Numbered from the stretch's first letter, positions 1-9,051 are shown. The stretch is 64,000 nt of DNA from Streptococcus sp. LPB0220 (GCF_008727815.1 NZ_CP044230.1:356001-420000), one strand, 5' to 3'. Notes: a model not told the origin generated them from the letters alone. Numbers and translations: made by a program.

Positions 1-1
1 A

Positions 2-64
2 GAAGGAAACCAAGTGCTCGAATTAGTCCCTTACCAAACGGTTGTGTTGGAATTGGCAGAATAG
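2..64 (+). CDS. C-terminal end of an unidentified upstream gene
   Basis: An open frame entering from the left edge codes for EGNQVLELVPYQTVVLELAE and stops at TAG 62-64. Only about 20 residues are visible. The 'L-PYQ-VVLEL' ending is reminiscent of the C-terminal beta domain of GH13 glucosidases, but this is a weak guess. A strong terminator follows directly, which supports this being a true gene end. Confidence 0.55.
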   Translation, partial: EGNQVLELVPYQTVVLELAE

Positions 65-96
65 AAAAGAACCTTCGCAGAGGCGAAGGTTCTTTT
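65..96. terminator. Bidirectional Rho-independent terminator
   Basis: A perfect 12-bp stem (67-78 with 83-94, loop AGAG) is flanked by A4 on the left and T4 on the right, so it can work on both strands. It lies between the ends of the convergent upstream gene and the minus-strand carboxypeptidase gene. Confidence 0.85.
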
Positions 97-123
97 CATG
101 TCATCCAAGTCTAAACCTGGAAC

Positions 124-3100
124 TTACTCAACTTCTTTCTTTTTCAAGAGGAGGAAGCCTCCGCTAACGGCTAACAAGAAGCCTGAAAGAATGAAGTGCG
201 CAGTTGTGTCTTCTCCAGTTTGTGGCAATTGTGCCTTGGCTGGACTTTCTTGGAAGCTTTGTCCTACTTGGTAAGTCAAGGCTTGCACGCTTTCTTCATT
301 TTTTGTTGTCATTTCTTTTTGTGGAAGGAGCACTTTAGGAGTATCCTTCTTGGCTAAGATTGGCTGTGGATTGCTTGTTTGGTTATGAATTGGAACCACC
401 ACTTGATCTGGTTCTTTAGCTGGAACGTAATCCATCAAGCTTGCCAACTTGCTGCCAAAGATCGCATTGGTTACCCAGCGGAAGAAGTGGACAGGGTGTT
501 GACGGTTGGTTGGATTTCCTGCATAGACAAAGAGTGGTTGTCCCATCAGTTCTCCAGAGATGGCCATGACTTTGTTGGCCAGAACATCATTATGTGGCCA
601 CCAACCTGCAATATAATAATCGCTCGGAGCGATGCTCATCAAGGTCTTGAAATGTTCTGGAACCTTTTCAATCCAGTTTCCTGAGTTGGAGTAGAAGAGG
701 GTATTCTTCTTGTATCCGCTGGTCAATGGATCCTGATCATCAATGATCGCTTTCATCAAGCCTTCGTAGTCACTACCGCCTTTTAGTTTTTCAGCGTCAA
801 ATCCTGTAAGAACTCCCAATTTTTCCAGCTTTTGCATGGCTTCCCCACCAATGACAAGGGTTGGTTTCTTGCCAAAAATGGAAGCGTCAAAGCGGTTGCT
901 TTCCAAAATAACAACATCCGCTTCTTCTGGTGTATTGACGATTTGGAAGCCTAATTTTTCAAGGACCAGACTAGTATGAGCAGGCGCATCTACTCCAGCC
1001 CAATTATAGTGGTAGTTCGGAGAGTAAACCTTCATCGGTTTCAAGGTTGGTCCACTTGGCACCTTGTAGAGGGCATCACCATAAATGGCATAGTTTGGTA
1101 GGAGCGAAGCAAAGGTATCGCGGTCAACGATGTAGCCATCATCTGTTAGGTAGACAGATTTTCCTTGCGCGATGGCCTGGTTGACAGCTTTAACGGCACT
1201 GGCTGAGGTATTTGCGATCACATAGTAAGGAGCTTTTGGATCGATCTCAGAGGTACGAGTGGCGCGGGTGGTGGTGACTTCTCCTAATTTTCCGTTGAAA
1301 AGACCATCCGCAAAGACAGGTTCTGACTTGAACCCTCTCATATCTGGGAAGTTGACCAGCAACTCTGCGTACATAGCAGCCCAGGCAGATTCGTTGGAGC
1401 CCTTGTAGAGAATGTGGTTGGCATAGCCACGTTTGGCTTGGGCCATGTCAATGACCAAGTCCCCTTTTTTGTAGGGACCTGTATCTTTTTTGAGCTCTTT
1501 GACGAGGACACCATTGCGTTTGAAGTAGTCGATCATATTGAAGGCTTCTTGGGCATCGTTGTCTTTGTCGAGGCTCATTGGGATGACGTAGTAGTCTGGG
1601 AAGAATTTCGGACGACCGTTTTTCACACGTCCCACGATTTCTCCATTTGGGCCGACCAGTTCATTTTCAGCTTTTGGATCTTCGGTTTTATTGAGACCGC
1701 GCAGGTAGAAGTTGAGACGCATCTCAAGGAGACGGTCCGGATCTTGGTTGAGGAAGTCAATTCCGCCTAGGACAGCATTGCGACCTGCTTTGTAGGATTC
1801 TTCATTTCCTTCTGGAATTTCGATAGTATGGCCTAAGATACCATGGTAGACAGCATAAACTCCTGTATAGCCAGAGAAGGAGTCATCCCAGCCATCGCCC
1901 CAATCCAGTTTTGGAATGATGTAACTATTGTATTTAGAATTGGCAACTCCTGCCCGTCCCATATGATGGGCATTTTCTAGCATCAGGTCTGACAGAAGAT
2001 CGTATTCGAAGTTCGGATCATGTGGTGGCGTTGCAGGTTCGATTAAGAATTCTTTGACAAAACCGTGTAAGTCGTAGAGAGCAATCGGATTCCACTTGTT
2101 GATCATTTGGATAACCGTGCGAACTTCCGGATTTGTTTGGTAGCTGGCATCCCGGTTTGGATCGAGCCCGTTTGCTAGGGCCCGCAGGTTGAGAGCATCC
2201 CCATCTGGGTTTTCCGTGAAGTCAAATAAGAAGATGAATTTATTGAGCAGGGTTGGAATATCTAGCGTGACTGTTTTAGCATTTCCAGCTTCATCGGTGG
2301 TGTTAAAGGTTACCTTTTCCTTGGTCGCAAAGGTATTGAAGAGGCCTGTGATAATGTCAATGCCTGGCTGCTCATCCGCGTGGGTATTGTGGACTAAGAC
2401 AGGTAATTTGTAATCCAAGGTCTTGTCTTTTAGTGCGGCCAGCATTTCGCTTGGCTTAGTCAAAGCTGTAGGGTTGGTACTAGACAGGTAGTGATCGATG
2501 CTGGCTTGGTCCTTACTCACGATCCCCATCTTCATATCCCGTCCTTGGGCACTCTTTCCAAGAGTTTCCAGCTGCACCAAACGATCGGGTTTCGCTTCTT
2601 CCTTGGATTTTTCGATAGCAGCTAGCATCTCTTCATGCGTATGGTAGTCCTGATAAGGTCGAAAAACAAGGGTCTTATTGATGGTGATTCCTAAGTCTGC
2701 ATTGGTCCCGACCAGTTCATGGTTGCCGATGTAATTGCGGTAAGTCCGGCGAATATTATTTGGGCTACGAAGACTAAGATCTTGACCAAAGAGATCCTGC
2801 ACGTCGATGTGGAGATCCAGATCATTGCCGTTTGCGGTCTCTGTGATAGTAAGGAATGGATCCTTGCTCAGTGTTCCTGTCTCCATATCCCAAGTTTTCC
2901 ACTCAGAGAGTGGCTTATTGTCTAAGGTCCAGTTGATCTTGCCAGCAGCTTGAGCTTTTTCTTGGACTTTGTCATCAATCGTGCTCTTTTCAGAGAGATA
3001 AATGGTGCTATTCTCCAATCGAGTCGCTTGGTCAGCGGTTGTTGTCGCACGGTTAGTGACTGGACTAGCGGCTGGAGCAACTTCTGTACTAGAAGCCACA

Positions 3101-3345
3101 TCAGAAGTCGCTGCTGTTTCTGCAGGACTAGCAGGAGTTACTTCTGTGGCTGTAGCAGGACTGGTCGTCTCGGCTGTCACAGGTTGCTCAGTAGCAGGTG
3201 TCGCTTCAAGGACCGTGCTTGGTTCCGCTTGAGGCGCTTCTAAGCTATCGGCTGAAGCTTGGCCATGACCGATAACGGAAAGCAAGACAGCCGCTGAGAG
3301 GCTGAGTGTTGTAGTGTACAAATGTTTCTTATACGAAGACTTCAT
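124..3345 (-). CDS. LPXTG-anchored M14-family zinc carboxypeptidase
   Basis: Predicted cell-wall-anchored metallopeptidase of 1073 residues. The N-terminus is a signal peptide (KKHLYTTTLSLSAAVLL...ASADS), followed by a Thr/Ala/Pro/Glu-rich spacer of about 80 residues. The M14 zinc carboxypeptidase domain follows: the zinc motif HADE is near residue 320, another His is in DLHGF, and the likely catalytic Glu is in HTIEIPEGNE. The C-terminus has a sorting signal LPQTGE, a hydrophobic segment and a KKK tail, the substrate for sortase A. The frame extends 11 codons further upstream, but the start at 3345 is chosen because an AGGAGGG ribosome site lies 8 bases before it. The true substrate is unknown; peptidoglycan peptides or host peptides are possible. 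The promoter overlaps a cre-like site, suggesting catabolite repression. Confidence 0.85.
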   Translation of the reverse strand: MKSSYKKHLYTTTLSLSAAVLLSVIGHGQASADSLEAPQAEPSTVLEATPATEQPVTAETTSPATATEVTPASPAETAATSDVASSTEVAPAASPVTNRATTTADQATRLENSTIYLSEKSTIDDKVQEKAQAAGKINWTLDNKPLSEWKTWDMETGTLSKDPFLTITETANGNDLDLHIDVQDLFGQDLSLRSPNNIRRTYRNYIGNHELVGTNADLGITINKTLVFRPYQDYHTHEEMLAAIEKSKEEAKPDRLVQLETLGKSAQGRDMKMGIVSKDQASIDHYLSSTNPTALTKPSEMLAALKDKTLDYKLPVLVHNTHADEQPGIDIITGLFNTFATKEKVTFNTTDEAGNAKTVTLDIPTLLNKFIFLFDFTENPDGDALNLRALANGLDPNRDASYQTNPEVRTVIQMINKWNPIALYDLHGFVKEFLIEPATPPHDPNFEYDLLSDLMLENAHHMGRAGVANSKYNSYIIPKLDWGDGWDDSFSGYTGVYAVYHGILGHTIEIPEGNEESYKAGRNAVLGGIDFLNQDPDRLLEMRLNFYLRGLNKTEDPKAENELVGPNGEIVGRVKNGRPKFFPDYYVIPMSLDKDNDAQEAFNMIDYFKRNGVLVKELKKDTGPYKKGDLVIDMAQAKRGYANHILYKGSNESAWAAMYAELLVNFPDMRGFKSEPVFADGLFNGKLGEVTTTRATRTSEIDPKAPYYVIANTSASAVKAVNQAIAQGKSVYLTDDGYIVDRDTFASLLPNYAIYGDALYKVPSGPTLKPMKVYSPNYHYNWAGVDAPAHTSLVLEKLGFQIVNTPEEADVVILESNRFDASIFGKKPTLVIGGEAMQKLEKLGVLTGFDAEKLKGGSDYEGLMKAIIDDQDPLTSGYKKNTLFYSNSGNWIEKVPEHFKTLMSIAPSDYYIAGWWPHNDVLANKVMAISGELMGQPLFVYAGNPTNRQHPVHFFRWVTNAIFGSKLASLMDYVPAKEPDQVVVPIHNQTSNPQPILAKKDTPKVLLPQKEMTTKNEESVQALTYQVGQSFQESPAKAQLPQTGEDTTAHFILSGFLLAVSGGFLLLKKKEVE

Positions 3346-3382
3346 ATAGAAGACCCTCCTTAAAAAGTTATTTTCCATTTCT

Positions 3383-3411
3383 AGTATACCATTTTAGGAA
3401 AGCGTTTACAA
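3383..3411 (-). promoter_or_regulatory. Promoter with overlapping cre (CcpA) site for the M14 peptidase
   Basis: Read on the minus strand, TTGTAA (3411-3406), a 17-base spacer and TATACT (3388-3383) preceded by TGG form an extended -10 promoter. TGTAAACGCTTTCC (3410-3397) matches the cre consensus TGNAANCGNWNNCW at 13 of 14 positions and overlaps the -35 box. The sequence is direct; regulation by CcpA is inferred. Confidence 0.7.
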
Positions 3412-3422
3412 CAACTGCCTGA

Positions 3423-3453
3423 ATAAAAAAGCCTTTGCATCTTGCAAGGGCTT
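3423..3453 (-). terminator. Terminator of the minus-strand exporter gene
   Basis: Stem 3429-3439 with 3443-3453 and a 3-base loop, followed on the minus strand by a run of Ts (the A-run at 3425-3430). It separates the exporter-like gene from the peptidase gene promoter. Confidence 0.75.
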
Positions 3454-3459
3454 CTTTGT

Positions 3460-4422
3460 CTATTCTGTCTCCTTATGAAATTGTTGGTAAAAATCAACCT
3501 TGATTTGGATAAAAGTTTCTAAGTCTCTTAAGAGTTGGAGCAAGGTGGCGCGTGTTTCGAATTCTTCACGGGTCTTGGGAAGAGGGCGTTCGCGGAAGAT
3601 CGCTAAATACTGACTAATATCATCTAGAAGATCTTGGGCAGGATTTTCCTGGCTTAACTGTTGAGCCGTCTTCTTAAATAGTTGTGCCAGGATTATGCTT
3701 TCACTCGCCGCTAACTGACAGCGATTGACATTTTCTGCCATATCCCGCAGGATATCATTTTGGCGTTTGCGCATTTCGAAGTAGTGAATATGGTAGTTGG
3801 TTTGGTGAAAGAGGTGGTTGGAATGGTCCAGATAGACTAGATTCAAGGCATCCTGTAGGATGCTATCCAACTCCTTGATCAAGCGCGCATCGTTGCGACC
3901 ATCCCCTTTACCAAGTAATTCCGCAAAACGGGCAAGAATCTTCTTTAGTTGGTCTTCGACAACATCATGATAGTGATCGATCGCTGCCTGGTGAGAGGGC
4001 ATATAGAGATTGGCTAGTAAGGCAAAGCTGGTTCCTATTAAAAAGAGGGCAAGTTCATTGAGCAAGAGCCCCCAGGAGGTAGACTGCTCAATCAAGAGAT
4101 GGGTGACGAGGACCGTACTAGGGGTGATGCCGATCTGCCAGCCCATTAGAAAGGCGCATGGAACATAGAGAGCGATAAAGACTCCCAGTGCCCAAAGGTT
4201 GAAGCCAAAAAAGGAAAAAGCGAGACTTCCGATCACAAGGGCCAGCAAAGTCGACATAAAACGCTGATAGGCTTGCTTGATCGTACTGCGACGCGTATCA
4301 GAGATACTCAAGATGGCAATGACGCCAGCTGAGATGGCATAGGTCAAGCCCAGAGCATAAGCAAGGGCAGCTGCTAAACAGGTGGCCAAGGTGAGCTTGA
4401 TGGTTCGTTGAAAAAGAGGCAT
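3460..4422 (-). CDS. Aromatic acid exporter (ArAE/FUSC-like) family membrane protein
   Basis: A 320-residue protein. The first ~150 residues hold about four to five hydrophobic segments (LTLATCLAAALAYALGL, AGVIAILSI, LLALVIGSLAFSFFGF, FIALYVPCAFLMG), with the typical SISDTRRST loop after helix two. The C-terminal half is soluble, helical and charged, and resembles the ArAE_1_C domain. Family knowledge suggests export of aromatic or other organic acids, but no substrate is shown for the streptococcal members. Translation starts after GAAAGGA. It is transcribed divergently from rlmB. Confidence 0.75.
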   Translation of the reverse strand: MPLFQRTIKLTLATCLAAALAYALGLTYAISAGVIAILSISDTRRSTIKQAYQRFMSTLLALVIGSLAFSFFGFNLWALGVFIALYVPCAFLMGWQIGITPSTVLVTHLLIEQSTSWGLLLNELALFLIGTSFALLANLYMPSHQAAIDHYHDVVEDQLKKILARFAELLGKGDGRNDARLIKELDSILQDALNLVYLDHSNHLFHQTNYHIHYFEMRKRQNDILRDMAENVNRCQLAASESIILAQLFKKTAQQLSQENPAQDLLDDISQYLAIFRERPLPKTREEFETRATLLQLLRDLETFIQIKVDFYQQFHKETE

Positions 4423-4481
4423 GGCTTCCTTTCTATTTTGCTGGTTTCGCTGAGATAGATTTCATTTCATTATATCATGAA

Positions 4482-4512
4482 TTGGCCTCATCCTCCTTTC
4501 TTGTGGTATACT
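4482..4512 (+). promoter_or_regulatory. rlmB promoter, start site predicted on the ATG
   Basis: Extended -10 TGGTATACT (TATACT at 4507-4512). A weak -35 TTGGCC (4482-4487) lies 19 bases upstream. Seven bases downstream of the -10 is the A of the rlmB ATG (4519), and no Shine-Dalgarno is present, so a leaderless mRNA is predicted. Confidence 0.6.
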
Positions 4513-4518
4513 AGTTCT

Positions 4519-5247
4519 ATGGAAAATAACGATATCGTATACGGTGTCCATGCAGTCACCGAGGCTTTACAAGCCAATACAGGCAATAAATTATATATTC
4601 AAGAAGACCTCCGAGGAAAAAATGTCGATAAGATCAAGACCTTAGCAGCTGAAAAGAAGGTGTCGATTTCTTGGACGCCAAAGAAAACCCTGCAGGAAAT
4701 GACAGAAGGAGCTGTTCACCAAGGCTTCGTTCTTCGTGTGGCAGCCTTTGCTTACACAGACTTGGCAGCGATTCTGAAACAGACAGCCCAAGAAGAGAAC
4801 CCGCTTTTGTTGATTCTCGATGGTTTAACAGATCCGCACAATCTTGGATCTATCCTACGGACAGCTGATGCGACCAATGTATCAGGAGTCATCATTCCTA
4901 AGCACCGGGCAGTCGGGGTAACCCCAGTGGTTTCTAAAACTTCTACCGGAGCAGTGGAACACATTCCCATTGCGCGTGTGACCAATCTTAGCCAAACCTT
5001 AGACAAGCTAAAGGAAGAGGGTTTCTGGGTCTTTGGAACCGACATGAACGGCACGCCATCGCACCAGTGGAATACGGCAGGCAAGTTAGCCTTGATCATT
5101 GGCAATGAAGGAAAAGGAATCTCAGCCAACATCAAAAAGCAAGTCGATGAGATGATTACCATTCCCATGAATGGTCATGTGCAAAGCCTCAATGCCAGTG
5201 TGGCAGCAGCCATCCTTATGTATGAGGTCTTTCGCAATCGACTATAA
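4519..5247 (+). CDS. rlmB: 23S rRNA 2'-O-methyltransferase RlmB (TrmH/SpoU family)
   Basis: A 242-residue SpoU/TrmH-family methyltransferase, expected to methylate the 2'-OH of G2251 (E. coli numbering) of 23S rRNA using S-adenosylmethionine. The N-terminal substrate-binding domain begins YGVHAVTEAL. The knotted catalytic domain shows the three family motifs: LDGLTDPHNLGSILRTAD (motif 1), LIIGNEGKGIS (motif 2) and QSLNASVAAAILMYE (motif 3). The frame is open 14 codons upstream, but that segment is the promoter; MENND at 4519 is the family start. The gene stands first in a run with yacP and degV, as rlmB-yacP do in Bacillus. Alternative: another TrmH-family rRNA or tRNA methylase, less likely given length and neighbour. 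Confidence 0.9.
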   Translation: MENNDIVYGVHAVTEALQANTGNKLYIQEDLRGKNVDKIKTLAAEKKVSISWTPKKTLQEMTEGAVHQGFVLRVAAFAYTDLAAILKQTAQEENPLLLILDGLTDPHNLGSILRTADATNVSGVIIPKHRAVGVTPVVSKTSTGAVEHIPIARVTNLSQTLDKLKEEGFWVFGTDMNGTPSHQWNTAGKLALIIGNEGKGISANIKKQVDEMITIPMNGHVQSLNASVAAAILMYEVFRNRL

Positions 5248-5265
5248 TCCTAGAAAGGCAATGAT

Positions 5266-5778
5266 ATGAAACGAAAAATCTTATTGGTTGACGGCTATAA
5301 TATGATTGCCTTTTGGCAGGAGACCCGCCAGCTCTTTCAAAAAAGTGAGCTCGATGCAGCCCGCAATATCCTCCTGCAAAAACTGAGCCACTATGCTAGC
5401 TTTGAAGGGATCGAAGTCATCTGTGTCTTTGATGCCCAGTATATGCCAGGAGTGCGGCAGACCTATGAGGAGTTCAATGTTCAGGTGGTCTTTACCGGTG
5501 AGGATGAGACGGCAGATGACTATATCGAGCGCTTGGCGGCAGAGCTTAACACGCCCCTCCACCAAGTATCGGTAGCAACCAGTGACTTAAATGAGCAATG
5601 GACCGTCTTTGCTCAAGGAGCCCTTCGGGTATCTGCCAGAGAGTTAGAAAAACGGGTCGCAGTCGTCAAAGGAAACCTTAATCAAGCGCAGCGAGTGGTG
5701 AACGATCAAAAACCACCCATGCGACCACTCGATCACGAAGTATTGCGACAATTACAAGAAATGATGGGAGACAAGTAA
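5266..5778 (+). CDS. rae1: NYN-domain ribosome-associated mRNA endonuclease, YacP/Rae1 family
   Basis: A 170-residue single-domain protein of the NYN (PIN-like) nuclease family, formerly DUF901/YacP. It begins with the typical LLVDGYNMI strand-loop. Further conserved acidic residues are VIVCVFDA-type (here [10 protein letters not shown]), [14 protein letters not shown] and VATSDLNEQ, consistent with a metal-dependent active site. Bacillus Rae1 cleaves mRNA in the ribosomal A site; the same role is inferred here from family membership and from lying next to rlmB. It starts 18 bases after rlmB. Its stop TAA shares a base with the ATG of the DegV gene, so the two are translationally coupled. Confidence 0.85.
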   Translation: MKRKILLVDGYNMIAFWQETRQLFQKSELDAARNILLQKLSHYASFEGIEVICVFDAQYMPGVRQTYEEFNVQVVFTGEDETADDYIERLAAELNTPLHQVSVATSDLNEQWTVFAQGALRVSARELEKRVAVVKGNLNQAQRVVNDQKPPMRPLDHEVLRQLQEMMGDK

Positions 5779-6641
5779 TGACATTTGCTATTTTGACAGA
5801 TTCGACCGCAGATTTAGACCAAAACTGGGCCAAGGAACATCAGGTGACCATTCTTGGCTTGACCATTGAGTTAGATGGGACGGTTTACCAGACAGTAGGC
5901 CAAGCTCAATTGACCAGCCCTGAGCTTTTAGAAGCCATGAAAAATGGGGCCAAACCGACAACCAGTCAGGTCAATGTGGGCCAATTTCAGGAGACCTTTA
6001 AGCACTTTGCAAAAGATGGAAAAGCTGTACTTTATGTAGCCTTTTCATCTGTCTTATCTGGGACCTATCAGAGTGCAGTCATGGCACGAGACCTGGTTTT
6101 AGAAGACTACCCGGAAGCCGTGATCGAGATTGTCGATCCGAAGGCTGCTGGGATTGGAGAGGGTTATCTGGTCATGCGAGCAGTAGCTGCGCGTGATGCG
6201 GGCCGTTCATTAGCAGAAGCCAAGGAAGAAATCATGGATCTAGCGCCAAAACTTCGGACCTATTTCCTGGTCGATGACCTCTACCACCTCATGCGTGGCG
6301 GTCGCCTTTCAAAGAGTGCCGCGATCATGGGAAGTCTAGCCAGCATCAAACCCATTCTCTGGATAGATGCGGAAGGAAAATTAGTTCCTATCAGCAAGGT
6401 TCGGGGGCGCAAAAAAGCTGTCCGAGAATTACTGGAGTTGATCAAAGCCGATATCGGTGGAAGCACAGCCTTGGTGTCTTATACCAACGATCTAGAAGGA
6501 GCAGAAGCACTGAAGCAAGAAATGCTTGCACTTGAAGGCATTGATGAAGTCCTCGTGATGCCTCTTGGACCAGTTATTTCAGCCCACGTTGGCCCGAATT
6601 CCTTGATCGGATTTGTCATTGGAAAAGAAAATCGTAAATAA
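5778..6641 (+). CDS. DegV family fatty-acid-binding protein (FakB-like)
   Basis: A 287-residue DegV/FakB protein. It opens with the family's ILTDSTADL, followed by TSQVNVGQF, and later has [18 protein letters not shown] and a terminal [18 protein letters not shown] containing the conserved H-x-GP. FakB proteins hold a fatty acid for phosphorylation by FakA, whose probable gene is also in this window (55082-56746). Acyl phosphate then enters phospholipid synthesis through PlsX/PlsY. Which fatty acid is bound cannot be read from sequence. It overlaps yacP by one base and is likely co-transcribed. Confidence 0.85.
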   Translation: MTFAILTDSTADLDQNWAKEHQVTILGLTIELDGTVYQTVGQAQLTSPELLEAMKNGAKPTTSQVNVGQFQETFKHFAKDGKAVLYVAFSSVLSGTYQSAVMARDLVLEDYPEAVIEIVDPKAAGIGEGYLVMRAVAARDAGRSLAEAKEEIMDLAPKLRTYFLVDDLYHLMRGGRLSKSAAIMGSLASIKPILWIDAEGKLVPISKVRGRKKAVRELLELIKADIGGSTALVSYTNDLEGAEALKQEMLALEGIDEVLVMPLGPVISAHVGPNSLIGFVIGKENRK

Positions 6642-6654
6642 TTTTCCAAATCGG

Positions 6655-6684
6655 TTGACTTTTATCTTAGAATTTTGATACAAT
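6655..6684 (+). promoter_or_regulatory. rplM-rpsI promoter
   Basis: TTGACT (6655-6660), an 18-base spacer and extended -10 TGATACAAT (TACAAT 6679-6684). It lies 15 bases after the degV stop and drives the L13-S9 operon. Confidence 0.85.
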
Positions 6685-6697
6685 AGTAGGCGGTATT

Positions 6698-6766
6698 GTT
6701 TACCCCATTTGTAAGGCCCCGGAACCTTTCAAATAACTCGCGGACCGGAACATCCGCCCTGTAAAC
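6698..6766 (+). promoter_or_regulatory. rplM 5' leader, probable L13 autoregulatory element
   Basis: The mRNA leader can form a three-way junction: outer stem GTTTAC (6698-6703) with GTAAAC (6761-6766), hairpin AAGG (6713-6716) with CCTT (6725-6728), and hairpin GCGGA (6740-6744) with TCCGC (6753-6757). Firmicutes are known to carry structured L13 leaders for feedback by the ribosomal protein. Assignment here rests on position and fold, not on a covariance search. Confidence 0.6.
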
Positions 6767-6793
6767 AAAAACGACATTCATATAGGAGAAATC

Positions 6794-7240
6794 ATGAACA
6801 AAACTACATTCATGGCTAAACCAGGCCAAGTAGAACGCAAATGGTACGTTGTTGACGCAACTGATGTACCTCTTGGACGCCTTTCAGCAGTTGTTGCTAG
6901 CGTGCTTCGCGGAAAAAACAAACCAACATTCACACCTCACACTGATACAGGTGACTTCGTAATCGTTATCAATGCTGAAAAAGTTAAATTGACTGGTAAA
7001 AAAGCAACTGATAAGATCTACTACACTCACTCAAACCACCCAGGTGGATTGAAATCAATCTCTGCTGGTGAACTTCGTTCTAAAAATGCAGTTCGTTTGA
7101 TCGAGAAATCAGTTAAAGGTATGCTTCCACACAATACTCTTGGCCGCGCTCAAGGTATGAAATTGAAAGTATTCGTTGGAGCTGAGCACACTCACGCTGC
7201 ACAACAACCAGAAGTTCTTGATATTTCAGGACTTATCTAA
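6794..7240 (+). CDS. rplM: 50S ribosomal protein L13
   Basis: 148 residues, the usual length for bacterial L13. Diagnostic segments are [31 protein letters not shown] and [13 protein letters not shown]. It binds 23S rRNA early in 50S assembly and may also repress its own leader. It is followed after 18 bases by rpsI, as in nearly all bacteria. AGGAG precedes the ATG. Confidence 0.98.
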   Translation: MNKTTFMAKPGQVERKWYVVDATDVPLGRLSAVVASVLRGKNKPTFTPHTDTGDFVIVINAEKVKLTGKKATDKIYYTHSNHPGGLKSISAGELRSKNAVRLIEKSVKGMLPHNTLGRAQGMKLKVFVGAEHTHAAQQPEVLDISGLI

Positions 7241-7258
7241 GGAAAGGAACAATAAAGT

Positions 7259-7651
7259 ATGTCACAAGCACAATATGCAGGTACTGGACGTCGTAAAAAC
7301 GCTGTTGCACGCGTTCGCCTTGTTCCAGGAACTGGTAAAATCACTGTTAACAAAAAAGATGTTGAAGAGTACATCCCACACGCTGACCTTCGTCTTGTAA
7401 TCAACCAACCATTCGCAGTTACTTCAACTGCAGGTTCATACGACGTTTTCGTTAACGTTGTAGGTGGTGGATACGCTGGTCAAGCAGGAGCTATCCGTCA
7501 CGGTATCGCTCGTGCCCTTCTTCAAGTAGACCCAGACTTCCGCGATTCATTGAAACGCGCAGGACTTCTTACACGTGACTCACGTAAAGTTGAACGTAAG
7601 AAACCAGGTCTTAAGAAAGCTCGTAAAGCTAGCCAGTTCTCTAAACGTTAA
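7259..7651 (+). CDS. rpsI: 30S ribosomal protein S9
   Basis: 130 residues, full length. Begins [18 protein letters not shown] and ends in the conserved basic tail [15 protein letters not shown] that reaches the P-site tRNA on the 30S head. Its last 51 bases form the attachment site of an integrative element, and the reading frame is kept intact. The gene's normal terminator has been displaced about 13 kb to 21041. Confidence 0.98.
   Translation: MSQAQYAGTGRRKNAVARVRLVPGTGKITVNKKDVEEYIPHADLRLVINQPFAVTSTAGSYDVFVNVVGGGYAGQAGAIRHGIARALLQVDPDFRDSLKRAGLLTRDSRKVERKKPGLKKARKASQFSKR
7601..7651 (+). repeat. attL: rpsI 3' end, 51-bp direct repeat
   Basis: The last 51 bases of rpsI recur exactly at 20960-21010. 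A third copy at 18292-18339 encodes the same 15-residue tail with different codons. This is the left attachment site of the inserted region. The stretch shared by all three copies includes AAAGCTCGTAAAGC and AAACGTTAA, which probably contain the crossover. Confidence 0.9.
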
Positions 7652-7689
7652 GAAACGGCTACAATACAGCATTTATCAACACTTCATGG

Positions 7690-7762
7690 TTCACACCATG
7701 GGGTGTTTTTTGATGTTTTTTTTAGCAAAATTCACACCACTTTTCACACCAAATTCACACCA
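7690..7762 (+). repeat. Four integrase arm-type direct repeats (TTCACACCA)
   Basis: TTCACACCA occurs at 7690-7698, 7731-7739, 7743-7751 and 7754-7762, between attL and the integrase stop codon. The same word, inverted and direct, recurs near both right-hand rpsI tails (18122-18184 and 20792-20855). This is the pattern of arm-binding sites of a Tn916/lambda-type tyrosine recombinase. The first copy also forms a hairpin with the preceding ATGGTTCACACCAT palindrome. Confidence 0.75.
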
Positions 7763-8980
7763 TTACTTTTTAAGGTTACGGTAGGCAATTTCACCAACAG
7801 CCATTGGTATGACATTTGAAGTGTTGACATAGGTCTTAGTTGTGAGAGTATCGCTATGCGTTAACGCTTCGGAAATAGCTTCAATAGATGTTCCAGCCTG
7901 TCTAGCTAGTGTTGCGCCTGTATGTCTTAATTTATGGGGTGTTGCATGTGCAAGTTCTGGATGACGACGTCTGACTGACTTCATCTTGTTGTTAAGATAA
8001 TCGGCATGTAGTCGGCTATTTACATTTCCTTTTGTATCAATATACGTAAAAACATACTGTTCAGGAGTTTGCATGATGTTAAATGAAGCCAGTTCAGATT
8101 TTTGTTGCTTCTTCCAAGAATTTAACAAGCCGGTAAGTTCTTGTGGAATCGAAAAAATCGTTTTTTTGTTCCCCTTTGTAGATTTTGGATGTTTGTATTT
8201 GTCTAAAGCTTGGACTAATTGGATTTCATGCTTCATAGTGTTGATGTGTTTCCATTGCAAAGCATAGCTTTCGGATTTTCTATCTCCTAAGAAAAAGGTG
8301 GTGTAGAATAGCACATAATCCTTGAATGAAAGCTTACCGTTTTCTAAGTCATCTTCAAACGCTGTAAACCATGCTTGAAGTTCTTCTTGAGATAGATATA
8401 AATCTTCGTCTTTTTTAGCTTCTTGTAACTTGATTTTCTTAGTGGCTTTGATACGACTTATTGTTTTTGATAGTCGGTTAGTTTCGATATATTCCAATTC
8501 CTCAGCCCAATCAAAGATTGAATTAACATAGCTTTTAATCACCCTAAAGTTTGCATATTCTTCGGCTTTTTGGGTTAAGAGGTTCAAGACGACTTGTTTA
8601 TTCTGGTTGAGAAAGTCAATGGAATAATTGCCAAGCATAGGTAAGATATGCTTCCTAAAGACAATTTCTGTTCCGTCAATTGTTGCTTGTGATGGTGGTT
8701 TTGTAGTTGAGGTTGTTTGACCTGCCTTGTAAGATTCCCACCAAATGTTTTGGTAGAATTCTGAGAATAGCATTGAATCGCTATTTTCTAAAGAAGCTGA
8801 TTCACCATTTAGGATTCTATCAAATTTATTTTGTAATTCGAGTTCGTATTTTTTAGCATCACTCCTTTGTTTGAACCGTTTTTCTATCACTTTTTTATTA
8901 ATTCCCAATGAGGATTTGACTTCTTCTGGGACATAGATACGTAAGCGATAAGTTCCGTTTTTAGTTTTTGTAATTGACAT
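7763..8980 (-). CDS. int: Tyrosine-type site-specific integrase
   Basis: A 405-residue tyrosine recombinase. The N-terminal 60 residues form an arm-binding domain (NGTYRLRIYVPEEV). A SAM-like core-binding domain spans about 75-175. The catalytic domain has the box-I Arg in GDRKSESYALQWKH, the H-x-x-R-H motif HKLRHTGATLA near 365, a following H (ALTHSDTLTT) and the Tyr nucleophile in KTYVN. It lies at the left end of the element pointing toward rpsI, the normal arrangement for an enzyme that integrates into a gene 3' end. Expected to insert and, with Xis, excise the element at the rpsI tail. Confidence 0.93.
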   Translation of the reverse strand: MSITKTKNGTYRLRIYVPEEVKSSLGINKKVIEKRFKQRSDAKKYELELQNKFDRILNGESASLENSDSMLFSEFYQNIWWESYKAGQTTSTTKPPSQATIDGTEIVFRKHILPMLGNYSIDFLNQNKQVVLNLLTQKAEEYANFRVIKSYVNSIFDWAEELEYIETNRLSKTISRIKATKKIKLQEAKKDEDLYLSQEELQAWFTAFEDDLENGKLSFKDYVLFYTTFFLGDRKSESYALQWKHINTMKHEIQLVQALDKYKHPKSTKGNKKTIFSIPQELTGLLNSWKKQQKSELASFNIMQTPEQYVFTYIDTKGNVNSRLHADYLNNKMKSVRRRHPELAHATPHKLRHTGATLARQAGTSIEAISEALTHSDTLTTKTYVNTSNVIPMAVGEIAYRNLKK

Positions 8981-9006
8981 AGTATTCTCCTTTTTTGAAT
9001 TGAGCT

Positions 9007-9045
9007 AGAAAAATACCGTGGCTTTATTATAAACAAACCACGGTA
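9007..9045 (-). terminator. Hairpin between xis and int
   Basis: ACCGTGG (9015-9021) pairs with CCACGGT (9038-9044). On the minus strand the hairpin is followed by ATTTTTCT, so it could attenuate read-through from xis into int. Confidence 0.6.
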
Positions 9046-9051
9046 AAAATG

